A stretch of 23,702 nucleotides of DNA from CAZWDL01 sp964632995 (GTDB lineage: Bacteria; Bacteroidota; Bacteroidia; Chitinophagales; Saprospiraceae), in assembly GCA_964632995.1 (NCBI GenBank), contig CAZWDL010000113.1:1-23702 (forward strand). Reading direction: 5' to 3'. Numbering within the stretch: the stretch's first letter is position 1; every line of letters starts with the position of its first letter. Below the pieces are notes generated by a model. The model was not told where the DNA came from. It saw only the letters and a program-made list of their open reading frames with translations, and ran no database searches. Positions 1 to 6,063 of this stretch are shown piece after piece. Position numbers and translations under genes: made by a program.

Positions 1-411
1 GGCCGCGGCTTCGTCGATCCGGCTATGTGGGAAAACCGCGACCGCGACCCCGCCGCCCTGCGCCTGGAGTTCGACGGCCCCAAAGGACGTCGCTGGCTGC
101 TGCGCTGGCTGCCCGCCCGCGCCTACGACAACGGCATCTACCTCGTCTACAGCAATCCCATCGGTATGGATGCCGACCAGCTCAAACCCGGCGGCTCGCT
201 CATCTTCGATCCCTTCGGTGAAATTCTGGCCGAAGTGCGCAGCTTCGACGATGATATCGCCGTAGCCACCTGTACGGCTGATAAGCTGCCGCAGGCGGGC
301 GGCTACCGCTATCGCAACGCGCGACGCCCGGAGCTGTACCGGGATATCCTGGGACGGGATCATGAGTCGACGACAAAGCCGGTGTGGTTGAAAAGGAAGA
401 AAAGTTCCTGA
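1..411 (+). CDS. Nitrilase-family carbon-nitrogen hydrolase, C-terminal part (5' end outside window)
   Basis: The reading frame is open from base 1 and ends at TGA 409-411, so only about 136 C-terminal residues are present. The stretch R-A-Y-D-N-G, then YLVYSNPIG, then GGSLIFDPFGEILAE matches the conserved C-terminal half of nitrilase/omega-amidase-type hydrolases: the A-R-A-x-E-N-x-x-x-x-x-x-N-x-x-G segment and the G-G-S-x-x-x-x-P-x-G strand. These enzymes hydrolyse amides, carbamoyl amines or nitriles with a Glu-Lys-Cys triad. That triad should lie upstream and cannot be seen here, so the substrate cannot be named. The last 25 or so residues are basic (ending WLKRKKSS) and probably a tail outside the fold. 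The next gene on the same strand starts about 80 bases downstream. Family call firm, function open. Confidence 0.85.
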   Translation, partial: GRGFVDPAMWENRDRDPAALRLEFDGPKGRRWLLRWLPARAYDNGIYLVYSNPIGMDADQLKPGGSLIFDPFGEILAEVRSFDDDIAVATCTADKLPQAGGYRYRNARRPELYRDILGRDHESTTKPVWLKRKKSS

Positions 412-493
412 TTTCCTTAGTTCGGCGTGCTTGAGTGCTACGACTATCGCATCTGCCTGCCTCCGAATCGTTGTAAAGAAAAAACTTCCAACC

Positions 494-1006
494 ATGCCCA
501 ACGATCCACGCGTACAGACCTTTCTTTTCAAAGACGACGGCAGCATCCCCAATAATCCCGATTTGCCGCTGCTGTATTACGAAAGGGTATTACCCTCGGA
601 GCAGCGCTCGGCCGGCGCCTGCCGCGAGCTCTTCGCTCGTTACAACTGGCGCAACAGCTGGGTGAACGGGGTCTACAATTTTCACCACTACCACAGCATC
701 ACCCACGAGGTGCTCGGCATCACGGGGGGGAAAGCCACGCTCATTCTGGGTGGCGAGCAGGGGAAAGAGGTGAGCGTACAGGCCGGTGACGTCATTGTAA
801 TCCCCGCCGGGGTAGGGCATTTTAACAAAAACAGCAGCCGCGATTTTGAAGTCGTCGGCGCCTATCCCGACGGGATGAGCTGGGATATGTGCTACGGCAA
901 GCCGGAAGAGCGGCCCGAAAAGATGGAGAATATTAAGGAGGTACCCTTGCCGGAGACCGATCCGGTGTTTGGACAGGAAGGGCCGCTGTTGGAGGAGTGG
1001 AGCTGA
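494..1006 (+). CDS. Cupin-domain protein, YjlB-like
   Basis: A 170-residue single-domain cupin. Motif 1 is H65-Y-H67-S-I-T-H-E72 and motif 2 is G-D-V-I-V-I-P-A-G-V-G-H109, giving the usual three His plus one Glu metal site. The FHHYHS...HEVLGI and GAYPDGMSWD segments resemble the Bacillus YjlB group of uncharacterised cupins; this is recalled family resemblance, not a search result. The molecule probably binds a divalent metal in the cytoplasm, since no signal peptide is seen; any catalytic role is unknown. I start at ATG 494 (MPNDPRVQTF) because the open frame upstream, from TTG 431, is not conserved-looking and YjlB-like proteins are about this length. It follows the nitrilase-family gene, so the two may be co-transcribed. 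Confidence 0.85.
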   Translation: MPNDPRVQTFLFKDDGSIPNNPDLPLLYYERVLPSEQRSAGACRELFARYNWRNSWVNGVYNFHHYHSITHEVLGITGGKATLILGGEQGKEVSVQAGDVIVIPAGVGHFNKNSSRDFEVVGAYPDGMSWDMCYGKPEERPEKMENIKEVPLPETDPVFGQEGPLLEEWS

Positions 1007-1378
1007 TTTGGAATTAACACGAGATGAAAAATTACCCGGTAGAGGATAGAGAAACCCATAAACTCGGGAAAACATGGCTGTGGTGTCTCTATACTCTCTG
1101 CCTTCCTCTCTCTACCAAAGTTTTCGCAACTTGAATGAGTATCGATTACCCATATCTTTAGATGGGGCTAACTTCATCTGTTTTTCTGTTTCCCGCTTTT
1201 TCAAAAAAAGCGAGATTCTGCGGTTCTGAATTGTCTGGCGGAGTATTTCTTTCATGGTGTGATAGGTGTAAAAATAATTGTACAATTAAAGCTGAGCTTC
1301 TATTGCGTTCTAATTAACTAGCAAAAAAAATCAATTTTGGTTCGGTACAAACAGCTTCATCCTTCAAACACCCCGCCT
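1007..1378. other. Intergenic region without a recognisable gene
   Basis: About 370 AT-rich bases between the cupin gene and the promoter of the next operon. No convincing open frame on either strand; a minus-strand frame over 590-1075 is a shadow of the cupin gene. It contains a small hairpin, GCTTTTT/AAAAAGC, at 1195-1211 with a 3-nt loop. This could mark the end of the upstream transcript, although it is not followed by a long T run. Confidence 0.6.
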
Positions 1379-1403
1379 CATTTTTGAAGTTACTTCAAAA
1401 ATG
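1379..1403. promoter_or_regulatory. 25-bp near-perfect palindrome, probable TetR operator
   Basis: The two 12-base arms, CATTTTTGAAGT (1379-1390) and ACTTCAAAAATG (1392-1403), are exact reverse complements around a single central T at 1391. The site covers the -33 element of the promoter and ends just before the -7 element. TetR-family dimers typically bind such inverted repeats at the promoter they repress, and the last gene of this operon (3665-4312) is a TetR-family regulator. Autoregulation is therefore the obvious reading, but it is inferred. I saw no second copy of the site in the window. Confidence 0.7.
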
Positions 1404-1412
1404 TTAGCTTTG
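1383..1412 (+). promoter_or_regulatory. Bacteroidota-type promoter of the GMC oxidoreductase operon
   Basis: TTTG at 1383-1386 and TAGCTTTG at 1405-1412 are 18 bases apart. They fit the Bacteroidota housekeeping pattern TTTG/TTG, spacer, TAnnTTTG. The ATG of the first gene is at 1432, leaving a leader of roughly a dozen bases. The probable TetR operator overlaps the upstream half. Confidence 0.65.
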
Positions 1413-1431
1413 TATCCACACAATCCATCGC

Positions 1432-1944
1432 ATGAATCGAAGAAAAGCCATTCGGAATATTGCCATTATATCCTCAGGTATCGTTTTGCTTCCGGCCTGT
1501 GAAATGGAAAGCCTGCCGGTTTACGAGAACCTGACGCTGGAAAAGCAGCAGCTGGATCTGATCAACTGGTTGACAAATGCCATTTTGCCGAAAGAGGGCC
1601 TGGAGATATCCACCCCGGAATCCACCTCCGATTTTGTCCTGACTATGCTCAATGACTGTTATGCTCCGGAAGACATCCGGCAGTATCTGGCGGGATCGAA
1701 AATATTTATGCAGTACGTAAGGGACGAGTACGGCGTCTCCTACAACAACCTCAATCCGGAACAAAGTATCCTGTTGTTTTCGGAGCTTATGAAGTCTGAT
1801 TTGCTGCCCGAAAGCCTGAAATACTTTTTAGCGACGACTAAGCAGTTAACAGTCCGGCATTTTACCACTTCCGAATATTTTATGAAAAACCACCTGGATT
1901 TTGAATTTGCTCCGGGGCGGTATCTGGGCTGTGTTCCGGTTTAG
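1432..1944 (+). CDS. Gluconate 2-dehydrogenase subunit 3-family protein (exported, probable lipoprotein)
   Basis: A 170-residue protein of the gluconate 2-dehydrogenase subunit 3 family, the small partner of exported GMC flavoprotein dehydrogenases. The N terminus has a twin-arginine-like M-N-R-R-K-A-I-R start, a hydrophobic stretch (IAIISSGIVLL) and the lipobox-like LLPAC at about residue 23, so it is probably a Tat-exported, membrane-anchored lipoprotein. Family-type features follow: ILP in the helix after LINWLTNA, then the acidic TSDFVLTMLNDCYAPED region. It lies 18 bases before the GMC gene and behind one promoter, so the two should be made together. In characterised complexes the small subunit helps export or stabilise the flavoprotein, which has no signal peptide of its own. 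No cytochrome subunit gene is present in this operon. Confidence 0.85.
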   Translation: MNRRKAIRNIAIISSGIVLLPACEMESLPVYENLTLEKQQLDLINWLTNAILPKEGLEISTPESTSDFVLTMLNDCYAPEDIRQYLAGSKIFMQYVRDEYGVSYNNLNPEQSILLFSELMKSDLLPESLKYFLATTKQLTVRHFTTSEYFMKNHLDFEFAPGRYLGCVPV

Positions 1945-1962
1945 CTTTTAAAATAATGTAAC

Positions 1963-3663
1963 ATGTCAAATAAAACAGATCACCACTTCGATGCCATCGT
2001 CATCGGAGCGGGAATGAGCGGCGGCTGGTCGGCCAAAGAGTTATGTGAGAACGGCTTGAAGACCCTGTTGCTGGAGCGCGGCCGGAATGTAGAACATATC
2101 AAAGATTATCCGACAACCCATATGCAGCCCTGGGAATTCGAACACCGGGGGCAATTGTCCTATCAGGTCCGGAAAGAAAACCCGGTAGTCAGCCGCTGTT
2201 ATGCCTTCCGCGAAGATGCCCAGCACTTCTTCGTCAAGGATAAAGAACACCCTTACATTCAGGATAAACCCTTCGATTGGATCCGGGGCTATCAGGTGGG
2301 CGGCAAATCCATCATGTGGGCCCGGCAGGTGCAGCGCTGGAGCAAATTCGATTTTGAAGGTCCGGCCCGGGACGGCTTCGCGGTGGATTGGCCCATCCGC
2401 TACGCCGATCTGGCCGACTGGTATACGCGGGTGGAACAATTCATTGGGGTTTCCGGTATGAAAGACGGTCTGGACGTACTGCCGGACGGCGATTTTTTAA
2501 AACCCTGGGAGTTGAATTGCGTAGAGGATTACTTTCAGCAGTTTATCCGCAACAATTACGATGACCGGCATGTGATCTATGCGCGTTGTGCGCACCTCAC
2601 CGAGGAGCGACCCATTTTCCGGGAACAAGGCAGAACTTTGTGTCAGGGCCGCAATATCTGTCAGCGCGGCTGCCCCTACGGCGGCTATTTCAACGCCAAT
2701 TCCACGCTGATCCCCTGGGCTTTGAAAACCGGGAATCTGACGCTACGCCCGCATTCAGTCGTGCATTCCATCATTTTCGACGAAGAGACTAATAAAGCAA
2801 CCGGTGTACGGGTGGTTGACGCCAACACTAAGGAGACGACGGAGTATTTTGCCCGTATTATTTTCGTCAATGCTGCTACCCTGAACACCAATCTCATCCT
2901 GCTCAATTCGACCTCTGACCGTTTTCCCAACGGATTGGGCAATGATAACGGACTGCTCGGAAAATATATCGCCTTCCACAACTATCGGGGTAGGATCAGC
3001 GCCATTCACGAAGGACATAAGGGATTCACAACAGAAGGGGGACGCCCCACCAGTATGTACTTTCCCCGTTTCCGGAACGTCTACCGCCAGGAGACCGACT
3101 TCCTGCGTGGCTACGCTGCCGGTTTCGGCGCCAGCCGCATGCGACCGGTTAGCAGCGAGGGTTTCGGAGACTTGCTGCAAGCCAACCTGCTGGCTACCGG
3201 CGAAGAAGGCGCCTGGCGGGTCGGGTCTCACATGATGGGCGAAACCATTCCCAAGGAAAGTAATTTTGTGGCGCTCGATGATCAGCAAAAAGATGATTGG
3301 GGCATCCCGCTGCTTCGGGTCAATGTCGACTACGACGACAACGACGAAAAGATGCTGCAGGATTTCTACGAGCAGTTCACGGAGATGTACGAAAAGGCCG
3401 GATTTACGGATATTAGAACCAGCGATGACGGAAGAAATCCGGGCAATGACATCCACGAAATGGGCGGCGTCCGGATGGGGAAGGACCCCAAAACTTCTCT
3501 CCTCAACAAGTGGAACCAGCTGCACAACTGCCCGAACGTCTTCGTGACGGACGGCGCCTGCATGACTTCCACTTCCACCCAGAACCCGTCGCTGACCTTT
3601 ATGGCGCTGACCGCCAGGGCGGCAAATTATGCGGTGGAGCAGTTGAAGCGGGAGGAATTGTAA
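1963..3663 (+). CDS. GMC-family FAD-dependent oxidoreductase
   Basis: A 566-residue flavoprotein of the glucose-methanol-choline family. The FAD-binding Rossmann motif is at residues 11-20 (AIVIGAGMSG), followed by the Glu of LLLERG. The substrate-side C-terminal signature is present with H498 (I-H-E-M-G-G-V-R-M-G) and N541 (STQNPSLTFMALTARAA), the expected catalytic His/Asn pair. A Cys cluster, C-Q-G-R-N-I-C-Q-R-G-C-P, lies mid-protein, as in many gluconate/sugar dehydrogenase-type members. It should oxidise a sugar, polyol or sugar acid and pass electrons to a carrier. There is no signal peptide, so export would be in company with the upstream subunit 3 protein, probably through Tat. Length and domain order are normal. 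The exact substrate is not readable from sequence. Confidence 0.93.
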   Translation: MSNKTDHHFDAIVIGAGMSGGWSAKELCENGLKTLLLERGRNVEHIKDYPTTHMQPWEFEHRGQLSYQVRKENPVVSRCYAFREDAQHFFVKDKEHPYIQDKPFDWIRGYQVGGKSIMWARQVQRWSKFDFEGPARDGFAVDWPIRYADLADWYTRVEQFIGVSGMKDGLDVLPDGDFLKPWELNCVEDYFQQFIRNNYDDRHVIYARCAHLTEERPIFREQGRTLCQGRNICQRGCPYGGYFNANSTLIPWALKTGNLTLRPHSVVHSIIFDEETNKATGVRVVDANTKETTEYFARIIFVNAATLNTNLILLNSTSDRFPNGLGNDNGLLGKYIAFHNYRGRISAIHEGHKGFTTEGGRPTSMYFPRFRNVYRQETDFLRGYAAGFGASRMRPVSSEGFGDLLQANLLATGEEGAWRVGSHMMGETIPKESNFVALDDQQKDDWGIPLLRVNVDYDDNDEKMLQDFYEQFTEMYEKAGFTDIRTSDDGRNPGNDIHEMGGVRMGKDPKTSLLNKWNQLHNCPNVFVTDGACMTSTSTQNPSLTFMALTARAANYAVEQLKREEL

Positions 3664-3664
3664 G

Positions 3665-4312
3665 ATGAGCTCCACAAAAGAAAAAATACTGGAGTCTGCG
3701 CTTCAGCTTTTCAATGAAAAGGGGGTGGTCAACATTCGCCTGCAGCAGATCGCCGATCTGACCGGGATCAGTGTCGGCAATCTGGCCTATCACTATCCGG
3801 GTAAAAAGGCTATTATCGAAAAGATTGATCAGCAACTGGAGCAGGTGATTAGCCCGCTGTTATCCGACGGACAGCGTTTTCCCACGCTGATCGATTTCGA
3901 CAACCAGCTGTCCAGCTATTATTTTTTGTTAAAAAGATACCCTTTCTACTTTCTCGACCTACTGGAAATGGAAAGAGCCCACCCTAAGATCCATCAGAAA
4001 CGGCAGGTATACATTGCCCGGATGATCCGGCAGATTACGGCCTGGATGCACCAGAATGTGGAAAAAGGCCTCTTCGTTGCTGAAATCCAGGAAAACCAGC
4101 ACGACCGCACCGCTCAGACCATCTGGATCATTATTACCTTTTGGATGACCCAGCAGCAGGTGCGGGGCATCGATTATGAAGAGGAAGGGGCATTCAAGGG
4201 CTTTGTCTGGAATCAGTTACTGCCCCTGTTTGCGCCGCAGGGGCTGATCGAGTACGAGGCGCTTATCCTGCCGCAGTTGAAATATTTTTCCCTGATTTAC
4301 GGCAATCCGTGA
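3665..4312 (+). CDS. TetR/AcrR-family transcriptional regulator
   Basis: A 215-residue regulator starting one base after the stop codon of the GMC gene. The N-terminal helix-turn-helix is typical of TetR: KEKILESALQLFNEKG (residues 5-20), then LQQIADLTGISVGNLAYHYPGKKAI (residues 26-50), with the Y-H-Y of the recognition helix end. The rest is helical and aromatic-rich, as expected for a ligand-binding dimer domain, with no recognisable ligand motif. As the last gene of the operon it probably represses its own transcript through the palindrome at 1379-1403, with release by a substrate or metabolite of the oxidoreductase. This regulation is inferred from position and site only. Confidence 0.9.
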   Translation: MSSTKEKILESALQLFNEKGVVNIRLQQIADLTGISVGNLAYHYPGKKAIIEKIDQQLEQVISPLLSDGQRFPTLIDFDNQLSSYYFLLKRYPFYFLDLLEMERAHPKIHQKRQVYIARMIRQITAWMHQNVEKGLFVAEIQENQHDRTAQTIWIIITFWMTQQQVRGIDYEEEGAFKGFVWNQLLPLFAPQGLIEYEALILPQLKYFSLIYGNP

Positions 4313-4393
4313 TTAAGTGGGAAATGGCGAAATTAATATGAAACCAGGAGGCCCTGGAAAGCACCTCCTAGTGAGGTAAAGCTAACCGGAGGA

Positions 4394-4840
4394 TTACAAA
4401 ATCACCTCTCCAGGCTGTCGGCAAAAGCCTCGATGGATAATTTGTTCTTCTTGCGAAGAAAGCGCAGCATGGATCAGTTCCCGGACTACCGTATGTGCGC
4501 CGCACATGCAGCCGGTGTCGGCCTTTTCCGGTTTGCCGACCATTAGGAGGGTCACATCATCGGGGGCGGTCTGACCGTAGGTGCTCAGCACTTCCTGAAA
4601 AGGTACTTTCACCTGGAAACGCCATTTGCCTTCTCCTTCCTCGATCCGCTCCAGAATATCGGTGCTCAAAGGGGGCGGGCCGGCGTCGTCTTTATCAATG
4701 CCCAGTACAACCGACAGGTTGGGGCTGGGATCGCCGTCGATGGCCAGCACGCGGCCGCCCCGCTGCGCCAGCACCCGGCAGAGGGTGCCGCTGATCGTGG
4801 TTTTTCCTACACCACCTTTTCCGGCAATGGCTATTTTCAT
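4394..4840 (-). pseudogene. CooC-like nickel-insertion ATPase, internally deleted
   Basis: The first 130 or so residues are a good CooC-type (SIMIBI, MinD-related) ATPase. They contain the deviant Walker A motif GKGGVGKTT (residues 7-15), the AIDGDPSPNL segment and the C111-M-C113 pair that in CooC binds nickel at the dimer interface. Family members are about 250 residues and continue with an IVDMEAG-type strand and a nucleotide-base-binding region, all missing here. The frame instead runs into 18 unrelated residues and stops. In another frame of the same strand the bases about 4402-4462 encode R-F-L-R-K-K-N-K-L-S-I-E-A-F-A-D-S-L-E-R and a stop at 4402-4404, which looks like a normal C terminus. 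About 100 codons therefore appear to have been lost with a frame change. No CO dehydrogenase gene is nearby. The product is probably non-functional. Confidence 0.75.
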
Positions 4841-5175
4841 GGTGAGACGTGTTTTCTTGTATTTACTTTAAATCGTCAACAGCAAGCCCGAAAGGCGAAG
4901 CGCTAAACTTCTAGATTTTCTCATCGCTGCGCTCGAGAAAAAACTGTCGATGGCAGATAAGATTGACGGCATTATACTGAACTTCAGCGCGAATGGCGAA
5001 TGGCCAACAGCGAATAGCCACGAGGCTTCGATATAACACCAACATAGCCTGTCCCGTACCCATAGGGTCGGGATTGGTTTCATTTTTGCGCCTAAGCGCC
5101 TAAACTTATTTCAAGGAACGATTTTACGCTAAATACATACGACTCTGAAGTCACCCCGGCAATCAGACCGGGAAC
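4841..5175. other. Intergenic stretch with hairpins and degenerate repeats, no gene
   Basis: About 335 bases between two broken genes with no supportable coding frame; a 71-codon minus-strand frame here has no recognisable character. It contains a hairpin with 7-bp arms TTTTCTC/GAGAAAA (4916-4941), a short imperfect iteration of GCGAATGGC-like units around 4989-5020, a hairpin CCCGtACCC/GGGTCGGG (5053-5072), and CCCGG/CCGGG (5155-5172) just downstream of the minus-strand remnant. It reads as decayed sequence. Confidence 0.5.
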
Positions 5176-5433
5176 TCATTTACCTTCCACTGCAAACATA
5201 TGATCCTCCGGGCGATCGAAGAAATGCTCGGCCAGTTGCCGGCCGAAATCGACATTGGAATAGGTATACTCTTCCATGACTTTGCCGTTGGACCAGTAGC
5301 GCGTCCACTTATGGGCGAAGGTAATACCGGCCACCGTGCGGTGATCCGACCAGTAGATTTCCTCCGGATGGCTGTCGCCTTCATCGGTGGTGTGGTGGTA
5401 TTCGAGTTTGCGGATCAGCATGTCGTTGGGATA
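5176..5433 (-). pseudogene. C-terminal remnant of an unidentified, possibly envelope-associated protein
   Basis: The minus strand carries a plausible protein end of about 85 residues. It runs from roughly D-L-Y-P-N-D through KLEYHHTT and DHRTVAGITFAHKW to the tail DFGRQLAEHFFDRPEDHMF, ending at TGA 5176-5178. The pattern of a fitted slope, 'V-x-G-I-x-F-x-H' and 'Y-S/T-N-V-x-F' resembles the C-terminal strands of lipoprotein-sorting or outer-membrane-associated beta proteins common in Bacteroidota. This is a loose resemblance and I cannot name the family. Upstream of about 5433 the open frame continues only as the antisense of a TonB receptor fragment on the other strand, so the 5' part of this gene is gone. 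Confidence 0.5.
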
Positions 5434-5439
5434 CAGATC

Positions 5440-5751
5440 CGCGAGCGCAACAATAAGTTCTTCGCCCAGGCCGATGCGATCATCGTCAGCGAGCAAAACG
5501 ATCCTGCTCCCAACGAGATCGAAACGCCGGGCTATGTGCTCATCAATCTCAACGGCGGGATAAACCTGCACCAACTCATCCGCAATGTTCCTTCGATGAA
5601 GCTGTTACTGGGGGTGACCAATCTGACCGATGAGGCCTACCGCAGCCACGTCTCCCGCGGCGCACCGGGCAATCAGAATGTCTTTCTCAATCCGGGGATC
5701 AGCTTTAATGTCGGTTTTGTCACCCGGTTTGGGGTGGCGGCGGAGCATTGA
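5440..5751 (+). pseudogene. TonB-dependent receptor, C-terminal remnant
   Basis: The last 100 or so residues are the closing strands of a TonB-dependent outer-membrane receptor. The signs are SEQNDPAPNEIETPGYVLINL, a GVTNLTDEAYRSHVSRG segment (the near-universal 'N-L-x-x-x-x-Y-x-x-H-x-S-R'), and alternating hydrophobic strands ending GFVTRF close to the stop at 5749-5751. The rest of the barrel and the plug (normally 600-900 residues) are missing. Upstream of about 5440 the open frame is merely antisense to the minus-strand remnant, so the coding sequence begins at a rearrangement junction. It has no start signal of its own and is not expected to make a working receptor. Confidence 0.8.
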
Positions 5752-5761
5752 TTTCCGGCGC

Positions 5762-5934
5762 ACTAGTGCCTTCGCCACTAAATAATTAGGGGCATCTATA
5801 CTCGTTATTTTCCGGCTGAGCAAGGCGAAGGTTCGGGATCGTGGCCTTAGCCACGAAGCCCGGTTCTTTAACGCAGCTCAGCCGGAAAATAACTTCGTCT
5901 ATATACCCAATTACTTAGTTCCGAAGGCACTAGT
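5762..5934. repeat. 173-bp nested inverted-repeat element (MITE- or REP-like)
   Basis: The outer 13 bases ACTAGTGCCTTCG (5762-5774) are matched exactly in reverse complement at 5922-5934. The arms continue imperfectly (roughly 80% by eye) for about 60 bases to an exact 17-base inner block, TTATTTTCCGGCTGAGC, ending at 5821, paired with 5876-5892. The 54-base centre forms a second hairpin with GTGGC/GCCAC at 5841-5854. The element starts ten bases after the stop of the TonB receptor remnant. I see no target-site duplication and no transposase, so its mobility is unproven. Alternatives are a structured RNA or a strong terminator. Confidence 0.65.
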
Positions 5935-6063
5935 CAATGACGGTGTGAACTACCTACCAGCTACAGACTGATGGGTAATTCGTTTTGAAAGATGTGGAGA
6001 TTTGCCAAACTGTAAGGCTGTTTGTCATTTTCAGCGTCGATAGAATACAAAATATGATAAACT

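Noticed and set aside
590..1075. 161-codon minus-strand open frame
   Set aside because: Antisense shadow of the cupin gene; no family resemblance, and the cupin motifs are clear in the + frame.
2755..3675. 306-codon minus-strand open frame
   Set aside because: Lies wholly inside the GMC oxidoreductase gene, low-complexity valine/isoleucine runs, no known fold.
4868..5083. 71-codon minus-strand frame between the broken genes
   Set aside because: Composition-driven, covers hairpins and degenerate repeats, no recognisable protein character.
5200..5439. N-terminal part of the 183-codon + frame before the TonB receptor tail
   Set aside because: It is the antisense of the minus-strand remnant and has no receptor character; only the part from about 5440 is real coding sequence.
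5762..5934. Integron attC site
   Set aside because: No GTTRRRY/RYYYAAC core sites and no cassette or integrase nearby; the symmetry is that of a long inverted repeat.
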